From: Mycobacterium sp. SMC-2
GTDB lineage: Bacteria > Actinomycetota > Actinomycetes > Mycobacteriales > Mycobacteriaceae
Assembly: GCF_025263485.1 (NCBI RefSeq)
Contig: NZ_CP079863.1
Location: forward strand, 744,001 to 808,000
Direction: 5' to 3'
Length of the DNA: 64,000 nucleotides
Shown here: positions 49,188 through 58,469 of the stretch, piece after piece
Numbering within the stretch: the first letter of the stretch is position 1
Layout: every line of letters begins with the position of its first letter
The notes under the pieces: model-generated
The model's input: the letters and a program-made list of their open reading frames with translations, nothing else
Database searches by the model: none
Told to the model about the DNA's origin: nothing
Program-made: the position numbers and the translations under genes

Positions 49188-51413
49188 GTGACCCTGGGAC
49201 TGAGCCCGGAGCAACAGGAACTCAGCGACGCCGTCGGGCAGTTCGCCGGCCGGCACGCCCCCATCGCCGCCACCCGCGACAGCTTCGACGACCTCGCTGT
49301 GGGGCGCCGGCCCGCGTGGTGGGATGCCCTCGTCGCCAACGGCTTTCACGCGGTGCACCTGCCCGAAAACCTGGGCGGACAGGGCGGCCGGCTGATCGAC
49401 GCCGCCTGCGTCCTGGAGGCGGCGGGCAAGGCGCTGCTGCCCGGGCCCCTGCTGCCGACCGTCGCCGCGGGAGCCGTCGCCCTGTTGGCGGACGCGACAC
49501 CGGCCGCCGAAGCGCTCGTGCGCGGCCTGGCCGCCGGCCGCACCGCGGCGGTCGTGCTTGCCGACGACGGCGACTTCGGCGCGCGCGCCGACGGCGGCGG
49601 ATGGACGGTCACCGGCGCGTCGGAGGTCACCGCGGGCGTGTGCGCGGCGCGCACGATCCTCGTCGCCGCGCGCACGGAGGACGACGCCGTGGTCTGGGTG
49701 GTCGTCGACACCGAACACCCCACGGCGACAACCGAACCCATAAACGGCACCGACCTGGTGTCCGACGCCGGCATCTTGCGGCTCGATGACTACCCCGCGG
49801 ACGGCTCCGAGGTGCTCACCGGCATCGACCCCGAGCGCGCGCGGTGCGTCACGCTGGGCCTGCTGGCCAGTTCGACGGCCGGCATCGTGCAGTGGTGCGT
49901 CGAAGCGGTCACGGCGCACCTGCGCATCCGCGAACAGTTCGGCAAGGTGATCGGCACCTTCCAGGCGTTGCAGCACAACGCCGCGATGCTGCTGGTCAGC
50001 AGCGAGCTGGCCACCGCCGCGGCCTGGGATGCCGTGCGCGCTGCCGACGAGCCGATCGACCAGCACCGCATGGCCGCCGCAGCCGCGGCGGTGATGGCGG
50101 TCGCCCCGGTGCCCGATCTCGCCCTCGACGCGTTGACCATGTTCGGCGCCATCGGCTACACCTGGGAACACGATCTGCACCTGTACTGGCGTCGGGCGAT
50201 CAGTCTCGCCGCCTCGATCGGTCCTGCGAATCGCTGGGCCCGGCGCCTGGGGCAGCTGACCTGCACCCAGCAACGCGACATGTCGGTCGACCTCGGCGAC
50301 GCGGAGTCGGAATTCCGGTCCTGGGTGGCCGAGACCCTCGACGCCGCAATGCAGTTGCGCAACGACCAACCGGCGCCGCACGGCGACTATCCGGACCAGG
50401 CCTCCGGGCCCCTGCGCACATTGATGGCCGATGCCGGCCTGATCGCGCCGCACTGGCCGGCGCCGTGGGGCGTCGATGCGGGTCCCCTCAAACAGCTCAT
50501 CATCGACGAAGAGTTCGCCAAGCGACCCGGGCTGGTCCGGCCCTCGCTGAACATCGCCGAGTGGATCCTGCCCTCGGTGCTGGCCGCCGCATCAAAAGAC
50601 CTGCAAGAAAAGCTGATTCCGCCGACCCAACGCGGGGAAATTCGTTGGTGCCAGCTGTTCAGTGAGCCGGGCGCCGGCTCCGACCTCGCGTCGCTGGCTA
50701 CCCGGGCAACCAAGGTCGACGGCGGTTGGCGGATCAACGGCCACAAGATCTGGACGTCGTTGGCCCAGTACGCCGACCTCGGCGCCCTGCTGGCGCGCAC
50801 CGATCCCGAAGCCAGCAAGCACCGCGGCATCGGTTATTTCATCCTGGATATGCGGTCGCCCGGCATTGAAATCCAGCCGATCAAAACGGCCACCGGGCAG
50901 GCGCACTTCAACGAGGTGTTCCTCAACGACGTCTTCGTTTCCGACGAGATGTTGCTGGGCGCCCCCAGCGACGGCTGGAACCTGGCGATCGCCACCATGG
51001 CCGAAGAGCGTTCGGCCATCAGCGGTTACGTGAAGTTCGACCGAGCCGCCGCGCTGCGCCGGCTCGCGGCCGAACCGGGGCCGGACCGCGACGACGCGCT
51101 GCGCGCGCTCGGTGAACTCGACGCATACGCCAACGCCATCAAGGCGCTCGGGGTGCGCGAAACGATCCGGTTGCTGGGCGGCGAGGCGTCGGGGCCGGCG
51201 TCCAGCATCGCCAAGGTGGCGATGAACGTGCTGCTGCGCAGAACGTTCGACGCCACGTTGCGGCTGAGCGGGCGCGTCGCGATGGTTGCCGACTCCGACC
51301 CGGGCATCGTGGAGAGTTACCTGCACGTGCCCGCCGAACTGATCGGCGGAGGAACCCTGGAGATTCAGCTGAACATCATCGCGCAGATGATCCTCGGACT
51401 ACCCCGAAAGTAG
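49188..51413 (+). CDS. Fused two-domain acyl-CoA dehydrogenase (FadE34-like)
   Basis: A 741-aa protein holding two acyl-CoA dehydrogenase folds end to end. The N-terminal half ends with ALTMFGAIGYTWEHDLHLYWRRA (about residues 310-332). The C-terminal half has CQLFSEPGAGSDLASLATRA and GHKIWTSLAQYADLGALLART, and ends LIGGGTLEIQLNIIAQMILGLPRK. Fused or heteromeric FadE enzymes act on steroid side-chain CoA esters in mycobacteria; here the substrate is unknown. The GTG start at 49188 lacks a ribosome site. It is the first gene of a run to 58888, with short gaps except 53051-53290. Confidence 0.9.
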   Translation: MTLGLSPEQQELSDAVGQFAGRHAPIAATRDSFDDLAVGRRPAWWDALVANGFHAVHLPENLGGQGGRLIDAACVLEAAGKALLPGPLLPTVAAGAVALLADATPAAEALVRGLAAGRTAAVVLADDGDFGARADGGGWTVTGASEVTAGVCAARTILVAARTEDDAVVWVVVDTEHPTATTEPINGTDLVSDAGILRLDDYPADGSEVLTGIDPERARCVTLGLLASSTAGIVQWCVEAVTAHLRIREQFGKVIGTFQALQHNAAMLLVSSELATAAAWDAVRAADEPIDQHRMAAAAAAVMAVAPVPDLALDALTMFGAIGYTWEHDLHLYWRRAISLAASIGPANRWARRLGQLTCTQQRDMSVDLGDAESEFRSWVAETLDAAMQLRNDQPAPHGDYPDQASGPLRTLMADAGLIAPHWPAPWGVDAGPLKQLIIDEEFAKRPGLVRPSLNIAEWILPSVLAAASKDLQEKLIPPTQRGEIRWCQLFSEPGAGSDLASLATRATKVDGGWRINGHKIWTSLAQYADLGALLARTDPEASKHRGIGYFILDMRSPGIEIQPIKTATGQAHFNEVFLNDVFVSDEMLLGAPSDGWNLAIATMAEERSAISGYVKFDRAAALRRLAAEPGPDRDDALRALGELDAYANAIKALGVRETIRLLGGEASGPASSIAKVAMNVLLRRTFDATLRLSGRVAMVADSDPGIVESYLHVPAELIGGGTLEIQLNIIAQMILGLPRK

Positions 51414-51421
51414 GACAGCGC

Positions 51422-52630
51422 ATGGGATTACGCGGGGAAGCCGCGATCGTCGGCTACGTCGAACTTCCGCCCGAGCGGCTCAACAAGGCCTCGCTCGCGC
51501 CGTTCGCGATCGAGCAATGGGCGGAATTGTCCGCGGCCGCACTCGAGGATGCCGGGTTGGCCGGTGACGTCGTCGACGGGATCGTGGCATCGCACCTGGC
51601 GGAGTCGGAGATATTCGTGCCGTCGACCATTGCCGAATACCTCGGCGTCGGAGCGCGATTCGCCGAGCACGTGGACCTCGGCGGGGCCAGCGCGGCGGCC
51701 ATGGTCTGGCGGGCGGCCGCGGCGATCGAACTGGGTATCTGCGACGCGGTCTTGTGCGCGCTGCCGGCCCGATACATCACCCCCACATCGAAGAAGAAGC
51801 CCAGGCCTCTGGTTGACGCGATGTTCTTCGGTTCGTCGAGCAACCAATACGGCTCTCCCCAGGCCGAATTCGAGATCCCCTACGGTAACCTCGGCCAGAA
51901 CGGCCCCTACGGGCAGGTGGCCCAGCGCTACGCGGCCGTTTACGGCTACGACGAGCGCGCGATGGCCAAGCTCGTCGTCGACCAGCGGTTCAATGCCAAT
52001 CACACCGAGGGCGCGATCTGGAAGGACAAGCCGCTCACGGTCGACGACGTCCTGGCCAGCCCGGTGATCGCCGACCCCCTGCACATGCTGGAGATCGTCA
52101 TGCCCTGCGTCGGGGGTGCGGCCGTCGTCGTCGCCAACGCCGATCTCGCCAGGCGTGCGCGGCACCGGCCGGTGTGGATCAAGGGATTCGGCGAGCACGT
52201 GCCATTCAAGACCCCGACCTACGCCAAGGACCTGCTGCACACCCCGATCGCCGAGGCCGCCGACACCGCGTTCGCCATGACGGAGCTGACCCGCGAGCAG
52301 ATGGACATGGTTTCGATCTACGACTGCTACACGATCACCGTGCTGCTGTCCCTGGAGGACGCGGGCTTCTGCGAGAAGGGCAAGGGCATGGAGTTCATCG
52401 CGGACCACGACCTGACCTTCCGCGGCGACTTTCCGCTGAACACCGCCGGTGGGCAACTGGGCTTCGGCCAGGCCGGACTGGCCGGCGGCATGCACCACGT
52501 CTGCGACGCCACACGCCAGATCATGGGACGCGCGGGTGCGGCACAGGTCGCCGACTGTCACCGCGCCTTCGTATCCGGCAACGGCGGAATCCTGTCGGAA
52601 CAAACCACGCTGATCCTCGAGGGGGACTGA
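51422..52630 (+). CDS. Thiolase-fold protein, Ltp2-like aldolase candidate
   Basis: A 402-aa SCP-x-type thiolase fold. The usual nucleophilic cysteine position reads VDLGGASAAAMVWRAAAAIELG, with serine instead of cysteine, so it is unlikely to be a true thiolase. C-terminal features are MVSIYDCYTITVLLSLEDAGFC and NTAGGQLGFGQAGLAGGMHHV. With the DUF35 protein 6 nt downstream it resembles the Ltp2-ChsH2(DUF35) retro-aldolase that removes a short side chain from steroid acyl-CoA. ATG 51422, 8 nt after the dehydrogenase stop. Confidence 0.85.
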   Translation: MGLRGEAAIVGYVELPPERLNKASLAPFAIEQWAELSAAALEDAGLAGDVVDGIVASHLAESEIFVPSTIAEYLGVGARFAEHVDLGGASAAAMVWRAAAAIELGICDAVLCALPARYITPTSKKKPRPLVDAMFFGSSSNQYGSPQAEFEIPYGNLGQNGPYGQVAQRYAAVYGYDERAMAKLVVDQRFNANHTEGAIWKDKPLTVDDVLASPVIADPLHMLEIVMPCVGGAAVVVANADLARRARHRPVWIKGFGEHVPFKTPTYAKDLLHTPIAEAADTAFAMTELTREQMDMVSIYDCYTITVLLSLEDAGFCEKGKGMEFIADHDLTFRGDFPLNTAGGQLGFGQAGLAGGMHHVCDATRQIMGRAGAAQVADCHRAFVSGNGGILSEQTTLILEGD

Positions 52631-52636
52631 CCCGAC

Positions 52637-53050
52637 ATGACCACCTTCGAGCGCCCGATGCCCGTCAAAACCCCGACCAGCGCGCCGTTTTGGGACGCGC
52701 TGGCGCAGCATCGCATCGTCATCCAGTATTCGCCCTCGCTGGGAAGCTACGTGTTCTACCCGCGGGTGCGCGCGCCGCGCACTCTCGCCGACGACCTGGA
52801 ATGGCGAGAGATCTCCGGCATGGGAACGTTGTATTCCTACACCGTGGCGCGCCGGCCGGTCAGCCCCCACTTCGCCGACGCCGTCCCGCAACTGCTCGCC
52901 ATCGTCGAATGGGACGAGGGGCCAAGGTTTTCCACCGAGATGGTGAACGTCGACCCCGCCGACCTCAGGGTCGGGATGCGGGTCAAGCCGGTGTTCTTCG
53001 ACTACCCGGAGCACGACGTCACGATGCTGCGGTACGCGCCGGCCGACTGA
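52637..53050 (+). CDS. DUF35 OB-fold protein lacking zinc-ribbon cysteines
   Basis: A 137-aa DUF35-family partner of the preceding thiolase-fold protein. The N-terminal helix (TSAPFWDALAQHRIVIQ) is followed by the region that normally forms a four-cysteine zinc ribbon, but here it reads YSPSLGSYVFYPRVRAP with no cysteines at all. The OB fold is intact (GTLYSYTVARRPV; VPQLLAIVEWDEGPRFSTEM; LRVGMRVKPVFFDY). It probably stabilises the aldolase through the OB fold alone. Confidence 0.85.
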   Translation: MTTFERPMPVKTPTSAPFWDALAQHRIVIQYSPSLGSYVFYPRVRAPRTLADDLEWREISGMGTLYSYTVARRPVSPHFADAVPQLLAIVEWDEGPRFSTEMVNVDPADLRVGMRVKPVFFDYPEHDVTMLRYAPAD

Positions 53051-53290
53051 GGTTGCCGAGTGTGCGGCGAGCCGCACCGTCGAGCCCGAAAGTGCGGCCG
53101 GCCGCCCCCTCGCAATTGGGACTATTAGTCCCTCCTCTGCCGCACGGCCGGGCCGCGGTGCGACCGTGGCCGTGACCGCAGGCCGGCATTGCTGCACAAC
53201 CGTTTAGCCGCACCCTCATCCCGCCGCACTCAGTTGACACTGTGATCGGCGCCATTATCTACTAGTCACTATCTGGGTGAGGAGCGCGGC
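53051..53290. other. Intergenic region with DosR-box-like palindrome
   Basis: A 240-nt gap inside the catabolic run. GGGACTA-T-TAGTCCC (53118-53132) is a perfect palindrome close to the DosR box core GGGACT-WW-AGTCCC, but with three bases between the half-sites instead of two. Further on, a run of A/T-rich sequence (TTATCTACTAGTCACTATC) lies at about 53253-53271, with GGTGAGGAG at about 53277-53285 before the next ATG. It may carry a promoter for the next gene. Confidence 0.45.
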
Positions 53291-54628
53291 ATGAACAAGG
53301 ACGACCTGATCTTGATCAGCGTGGATGACCACATCGCCGAGCCCGCCGACATGTTCGACGCGCACGTGCCGGCGAAATACAAAGACCGCGCCCCCCGAGT
53401 GGTCATCGAACCCGACGGGGTCCAGCAGTGGTACTACGGCGAGGTCCGCGGCCGGAACATGGGCCTGAACGCCGTGGCGGGAAAGCCGCGGGAGATGTAC
53501 AACATCGACGCCTCGCGCTACGACGAGATGCGGCCCGGTTGCTTCAACGTCGACGAGCGGGTCCGCGACATGAACGCCGGGGGTCAGCTGGCCGGCCTCA
53601 ACTTCCCCAACTTCACCGGCTTCTCCGGCCAGGTGCTCAACCAGGGCCCCGACCGTGCGGTCAACCTGGTGATGATCAAGGCCTACAACGACTGGCACAT
53701 CGACGAGTGGTGCGCGGCGTACCCGGGCCGGTTCATCCCCTGCGGCATCCTGCCGCTGTTCGATGTGGCGGAGGCGGCCAAGGAAGTCAGACGCCTCGCC
53801 GACAAGGGCTGCCACGCGGTGACGTTCTCGGAGAATCCGGAAGCGCTGCAGATGCCCAGCATTCACACCAAATATTGGTATCCATTGTTCGAGGCGGCCT
53901 GCGAGAACAAGACGGTGCTGTGCACGCACGTCGGCTCCGCGTCGCGGTCTCCGCAAGTGTCGACCGACGCCCCGCCCAGCGTGCAGATGACGGCGTCGTC
54001 GATGATGAGCATGTTCACCTTCACCGAGCTGATCTGGGCCGAGTTCTGGGCGGACTTCCCGCAACTGAAATTCTCGCTCACCGAGGGCGATGTCGGCTGG
54101 ATCCCGTACTTCCTGTGGCGGGCCGAGCATGTCTACAACCGTCATTCGGGCTGGACGCTGGCCAAGTTCCCGCCGGGTTACAGCGGGCCGGCCGACGTGT
54201 TCAAGCGGCACTTCTACACCTGCTTCATCAGCGACAAGGTCGGCGTGCGCAATATGGACTGGTTCAACGAGGACATGCTGTGCTGGGAGTCCGACTTCCC
54301 CCACTCCGACAGCAACTGGCCGTTCGCGCCGGAGGACGTCATCGAGACCATGGGGCATCTCGACGACTCCGTCATCAACAAGATCACCCACGAAAACGCC
54401 ATGGCCGCCTACTCTTTCGACCCGTTCCCGCACATCCCCAAGGAACACGCCCGGGCCGGCTACCTGCGCGCCCAGGCCACCGACGTCGACGTGGTCACGC
54501 ACGTCGGGCGCCGGGCCAGCCAGCGTGACCGCGACGCCTGGACCCGGATGACCCAGTTCGCCCTGCAGTCGCAGGTGACGGCCGAAGCCCCCGGAATCGC
54601 GGGGCGCGCCACCACCCTGGGCAACTGA
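53291..54628 (+). CDS. Amidohydrolase-2 family metal-dependent hydrolase
   Basis: A 445-aa TIM-barrel hydrolase. Metal ligands include the N-terminal ISVDDHIAEPADMF (D-x-H), a central VLCTHVGSAS (His, about residue 216) and a late Asp in CWESDFPHSDSNWPF (about 335). Members hydrolyse or decarboxylate cyclic acids; the substrate here is unknown. GTGAGGAG is upstream of ATG 53291. It ends 2 nt before the CoA-transferase gene. Confidence 0.9.
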   Translation: MNKDDLILISVDDHIAEPADMFDAHVPAKYKDRAPRVVIEPDGVQQWYYGEVRGRNMGLNAVAGKPREMYNIDASRYDEMRPGCFNVDERVRDMNAGGQLAGLNFPNFTGFSGQVLNQGPDRAVNLVMIKAYNDWHIDEWCAAYPGRFIPCGILPLFDVAEAAKEVRRLADKGCHAVTFSENPEALQMPSIHTKYWYPLFEAACENKTVLCTHVGSASRSPQVSTDAPPSVQMTASSMMSMFTFTELIWAEFWADFPQLKFSLTEGDVGWIPYFLWRAEHVYNRHSGWTLAKFPPGYSGPADVFKRHFYTCFISDKVGVRNMDWFNEDMLCWESDFPHSDSNWPFAPEDVIETMGHLDDSVINKITHENAMAAYSFDPFPHIPKEHARAGYLRAQATDVDVVTHVGRRASQRDRDAWTRMTQFALQSQVTAEAPGIAGRATTLGN

Positions 54629-54630
54629 AC

Positions 54631-56958
54631 GTGGCAGCCCGAGCGCCGTTCGAGGACTGGCGCGTGCTGGAGTTGTCCAACGGAATCGCGGTGTCCTACT
54701 GCGGCAAGATGTTCGCCGACGCCGGCGCCGACGTGGTGAAAGCCGAGTCGGCGCGGGGTGATTCGGTGCGCTCTCGGTCCGCCGGTGGGCCACCCGGAGC
54801 GCTGTTCGGCTATCTGGCCGCGGGCAAGAAGTCGGTGACCGATGACGGCCAGGCGGAGACCGCTGCCCTGCTGGCCGGCGCCGACATCGTGCTGACCGAC
54901 CTGACCGACGGCTGGACGCTCGACGACATCACGGCCCAGACCGGCCCGTCGGCGGTGGTGGTGGCCGTGACGCCGTTCGGCACGACGGGACCCTATGTGG
55001 ACGACCACGTGGTGGCTAACGAGTTCATCCTGCAGGCGCTGTGCGGTTCGACAGCCGGGCGGGGCTGGCCGGAGGACGAGCCGGTGCAGGCGGGCGGGCA
55101 GCTCGGCGAGTGGTTGGCGGGCACCTTCGCGGCCGCGGTCGCCGCGGCGAGCGCCCGGCACGCCGCGCGAAGCGGGCGCGGCGAGATCATCGACGTCTCG
55201 ACGTACGAGGCGATGGTCATCGCGATGGGTGGGCTGTCCGCCATGTCCGCCAGCGTGCTGGGCGCGGATTCCCTGCTGGGACAGCGCAGTTTGGAGCTGC
55301 CGTCGATCGTCCCCACGGCGGACGGCATGGTCGGCTTCTGCACCATCACCGCACAGCAGTTCCAGGATTTCCTGGTGCTGATCGATCGCGCCGATCTCCT
55401 CGATGACCCCGAGCTGGCCTCGTTCGACGGACGCGTCGCGCGCCGCGACGAGTTCCTCGCCATGGTCACGCAGTGGACCCAGTCCCGCACCACGCAGGAG
55501 ATCGTCGACCTCGCGGTCGGCTTCCGCATCCCGGTGGCCCCCATCGCCACACCCGAAATGCTGCCCAAGATCGACCATTTCGTGGAACGGGGCGTGTTCG
55601 TCGAATCCGAGGCGGGCGTGCTGCAGCCACGGGTGCCCTATCGCAGCGACGCGATGACGACCCGGCCGCGTGGGCGGGCCCCCGAACTCGGCGCGGACAA
55701 CGGCAAGGTCGACTGGCCACCGCGGACCATCCCGCCCGCAGGCCCCGACACCCTGCCGTTGGCCGACACCCGAATCACCGACTTCACCGCGTTCTGGGCG
55801 GGACCGGTCGCGACGCAACTGCTGGGCGCACTGGGCGCCGACGTGATCAAAGTCGAGGGCGTCCGGCGGCCCGACGGCATGCGGTTCTCCGCCGGTCGCC
55901 CGCCCAGTTGGGACCAGTGGTGGGAGTGGGGCCCGGTCTTCCTGTGCAGCAACAGCAACAAGCGCGGCGTCAGCGTCGAACTGAGCACCAATGCGGGACG
56001 GGCCATCGCGCTGGAGCTCATCGCCGCAAGCGATCTGGTCATCGAGAACTTCTCGCCACGCGTGATGACGAACTTCGGTCTGGGCTGGGATGCCGTGCGC
56101 GCGGCCAACCCCCGCGCCATCATGGTGCGGATGCCCGCCTTCGGCCTCGACGGACCCTGGCGCGACCGCGTGGGCTTCGCCCAGACGATGGAGCAGGCGA
56201 CCGGGATGGCGTGGATGACCGGGCACGCCGACGGCCCCCCGGTGATCCCGCGGGGCGTGTGCGACCCGATCGCCGGCCTGCACGCGGCCTTCGCCGCCGT
56301 GGCCGCCCTGGTGATCCGTGACCGCGAGGGGACCGGGATGCACGTCGAATCCACCATGGTCGAGGCGGCCCTCAACGTGGCCGCCGAGATGCTGGTGGAG
56401 TACTCCCGCAACGGAATCGAGATGCGCCGCAACGGGAATCGCGGCCCGGGCGCCAATCCTCAGGGTGTTTACCGCTGCCGGGGCGATGACGACTGGGTGG
56501 CGCTCGCGGCGATGGACGACGCCGCTCGCGCGTCGTTGGCGCGGCTGCTGGGCCAACCGGATCCGCGCGCCGGTGACTGGCGGGAGCGGCCGGACGAGAT
56601 CGACAAGCTGATCTCGGACTGGACCGCACGCCAACCGGTGGCGGAGGTGGTCGACGCGCTGCGCGCGGCCGGGGTGGCCGCGGCTCCCGTCACGCCGGCC
56701 CCCGCACTCCTGCGGGACCCGCAGCTGCACGCCCGGGGCTTCTGGGAAACCGTTGACCACCCGGTCGCCGGTTCCTTCCTGTGCACCGGAATGCCGTTCG
56801 CGTTCCTCGGCAGGCCCCGGCGCTGGATCCGCCGGGCGCCGCCGCTGTACGGCCAGCACACCGACGAGATCCTGACGGGCCTGCTGGGGCACAGCCGACA
56901 AGAGCTGTCCGCGTTGCAGGAGTCGGGGACCATCAGCTCCCGGCCGGCGGGCCTGTGA
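54631..56958 (+). CDS. Fused double CaiB/BaiF (family III) CoA-transferase
   Basis: A 775-aa protein holding two family III CoA-transferase units. The first half starts FEDWRVLELSNGIAVSYCGKMFADAGADVVK and has the catalytic-type Asp in GRGEIIDVSTYEAM (about residue 190). The second half starts LADTRITDFTAFWAGPVATQLLGALGADVIK and has Glu at the equivalent place (GTGMHVESTMVEAAL, about 570). One active and one structural half is therefore plausible. It transfers CoA between carboxylates to activate a pathway acid. The GTG start is 2 nt after the upstream stop. Confidence 0.9.
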   Translation: MAARAPFEDWRVLELSNGIAVSYCGKMFADAGADVVKAESARGDSVRSRSAGGPPGALFGYLAAGKKSVTDDGQAETAALLAGADIVLTDLTDGWTLDDITAQTGPSAVVVAVTPFGTTGPYVDDHVVANEFILQALCGSTAGRGWPEDEPVQAGGQLGEWLAGTFAAAVAAASARHAARSGRGEIIDVSTYEAMVIAMGGLSAMSASVLGADSLLGQRSLELPSIVPTADGMVGFCTITAQQFQDFLVLIDRADLLDDPELASFDGRVARRDEFLAMVTQWTQSRTTQEIVDLAVGFRIPVAPIATPEMLPKIDHFVERGVFVESEAGVLQPRVPYRSDAMTTRPRGRAPELGADNGKVDWPPRTIPPAGPDTLPLADTRITDFTAFWAGPVATQLLGALGADVIKVEGVRRPDGMRFSAGRPPSWDQWWEWGPVFLCSNSNKRGVSVELSTNAGRAIALELIAASDLVIENFSPRVMTNFGLGWDAVRAANPRAIMVRMPAFGLDGPWRDRVGFAQTMEQATGMAWMTGHADGPPVIPRGVCDPIAGLHAAFAAVAALVIRDREGTGMHVESTMVEAALNVAAEMLVEYSRNGIEMRRNGNRGPGANPQGVYRCRGDDDWVALAAMDDAARASLARLLGQPDPRAGDWRERPDEIDKLISDWTARQPVAEVVDALRAAGVAAAPVTPAPALLRDPQLHARGFWETVDHPVAGSFLCTGMPFAFLGRPRRWIRRAPPLYGQHTDEILTGLLGHSRQELSALQESGTISSRPAGL

Positions 56959-56959
56959 C

Positions 56960-57289
56960 ATGGCGGTCACCCTTTGCGTGCCGCCCCGCGCCGGCGAATT
57001 GTGCGCGCCGGTGCGCTTTCTGGTGCGCCAGGACTCCGTGGTGATGGAATTGACCGCCCGGCACCGCATCACCAGCGTCGAGTGGGACGAGGACGAGCGC
57101 GCGGTGGCGATGGTCGTCGAGATCACCGACCCGCAGACGGCGCGGCCCGTGGACGTGCGGATCGACGTCTTGCCCGCCGGCACGGCGCACGCCGACGCAC
57201 GAACCACGACCATCGGGACCATCACCCGCGACGGCCAACACTACGCCGTCGTCGGCACCTACCTCGGTGTGGTGGCGGACGAAAACTAA
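56960..57289 (+). CDS. Small protein of unknown function
   Basis: A 109-aa, beta-rich soluble protein (HRITSVEWDEDERAVAMVVEI; RPVDVRIDVLPAGTAHA). It has no known motif and no signal peptide. It lies 1 nt after the CoA-transferase stop and 19 nt before the second thiolase-fold gene, so it is part of the operon. It could be a small subunit, but I do not recognise the family. Confidence 0.65.
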   Translation: MAVTLCVPPRAGELCAPVRFLVRQDSVVMELTARHRITSVEWDEDERAVAMVVEITDPQTARPVDVRIDVLPAGTAHADARTTTIGTITRDGQHYAVVGTYLGVVADEN

Positions 57290-57308
57290 AGCGAGGCAAA
57301 GGACCAAA

Positions 57309-58469
57309 GTGGCAGTCACCAAACGCACCGCGGCGATCGTCGGGGTGCACAACACCCGGCAGGGCCGCCGCCTGGACGGCGAGACCTCACGCAGCCTGGC
57401 GCTCACGGCCATCCGCGGCGCACTCGACGACGCGGGGCTGCGCCTCGACGACGTCGACGGGATCAGCGCCGGGCCGCTGTCCACCGCCCTGATCTACGAC
57501 CTGCGTCTCGGCCCGGCCTGGCAGGGCCTCGCCTTCGGCGTCGGCATGATCACCGAGGCCGTCACCGCCATCGAGCACGGTATGGCCGACGTGGTGGTGC
57601 TCGTCGCCGCTCAGGCCGGCGAGTACCGCGACCATGAGGCGACGGCGCCGTGGACCCGGCCCGAGAACGAATTCGTCGCGCCGTGGGGCATGTTCACCAC
57701 CGCCGAGTTCGCGCTGATCGCGCGCCGCCACATGCACACCTACGGCACGACGCGCGAACAGCTGTCGATCGTGGCGGCGACCATCCGCAACAACGGATCC
57801 CGCAACCGAGAGGCCGTCTACTACCAGCGCGGGCCCTTCGCGCCCGACGACATCACGGCATCGCGGCCCATCGCCGACCCGTTTCATCTCCTCGACTGCG
57901 CCACCACCTCCGAAGGCGGATGCGCGCTCGTCGTGGCGAACGTCGAAAAGAGCCCCGGCGCAAGCCAACCCATCTACGTGCTGGGCAGCGGCGCCGACTT
58001 CCACGGCCCGTCCTACCAGCACCCGCCCGCGTGGGACCTTGCGGGGCGGCGGGACGGGCACGTCAACGGTGTGGTCGGCAGGCGCGCGGCCGAGCGCGCG
58101 TTCGCCCACTCCGGGCTGCGTCCCGACGACGTCGACGTCCTCGAACTCTACGATCCGTTCTCGTTCGAGATCATCCGCCAGCTCGAGGCGTTCGGGTTCT
58201 GCGGCGAGGGCGAGGGGGGACCATTCGTCGCCGAGGGTCACATCGCCATCGACGGCAGCCATCCCATCACCACCGACGGAGGAACCATGTCGTTCAGCCA
58301 TGCGGGCTCCAATCCGCAGATGATGCAGCGGGCCATCCGAGCCGTCCAGCAGCTGCGCGGCCAGGCGGGCGAGCTCCAGGTCCCCGACGCACATATCGCG
58401 TTGTGCAGCAACGGGGGAGCGGGCGCCTTGTTCACCACGCTGCTGATCCTGGGGGACGAACCGCGGTGA
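57309..58469 (+). CDS. Thiolase-fold protein, second aldolase/thiolase candidate
   Basis: A 386-aa SCP-x-type thiolase fold. The position of the catalytic Cys reads AWQGLAFGVGMITEAVTAIEHG, again without Cys. C-terminal signatures are DVLELYDPFSFEIIRQLEAFGFCGEGEGG and TTDGGTMSFSHAGSNPQMMQ. It is paired with an overlapping DUF35 gene (GTGA). GTG 57309 has AAAGGA 6 nt upstream. It probably acts as a retro-aldolase on a CoA thioester, like the first pair but on another intermediate. Confidence 0.85.
   Translation: MAVTKRTAAIVGVHNTRQGRRLDGETSRSLALTAIRGALDDAGLRLDDVDGISAGPLSTALIYDLRLGPAWQGLAFGVGMITEAVTAIEHGMADVVVLVAAQAGEYRDHEATAPWTRPENEFVAPWGMFTTAEFALIARRHMHTYGTTREQLSIVAATIRNNGSRNREAVYYQRGPFAPDDITASRPIADPFHLLDCATTSEGGCALVVANVEKSPGASQPIYVLGSGADFHGPSYQHPPAWDLAGRRDGHVNGVVGRRAAERAFAHSGLRPDDVDVLELYDPFSFEIIRQLEAFGFCGEGEGGPFVAEGHIAIDGSHPITTDGGTMSFSHAGSNPQMMQRAIRAVQQLRGQAGELQVPDAHIALCSNGGAGALFTTLLILGDEPR

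Noticed and set aside
54460..57225. 921-codon minus-strand frame opposite the CoA-transferase
   Set aside because: Antisense shadow; the plus strand encodes a clear double CaiB protein.
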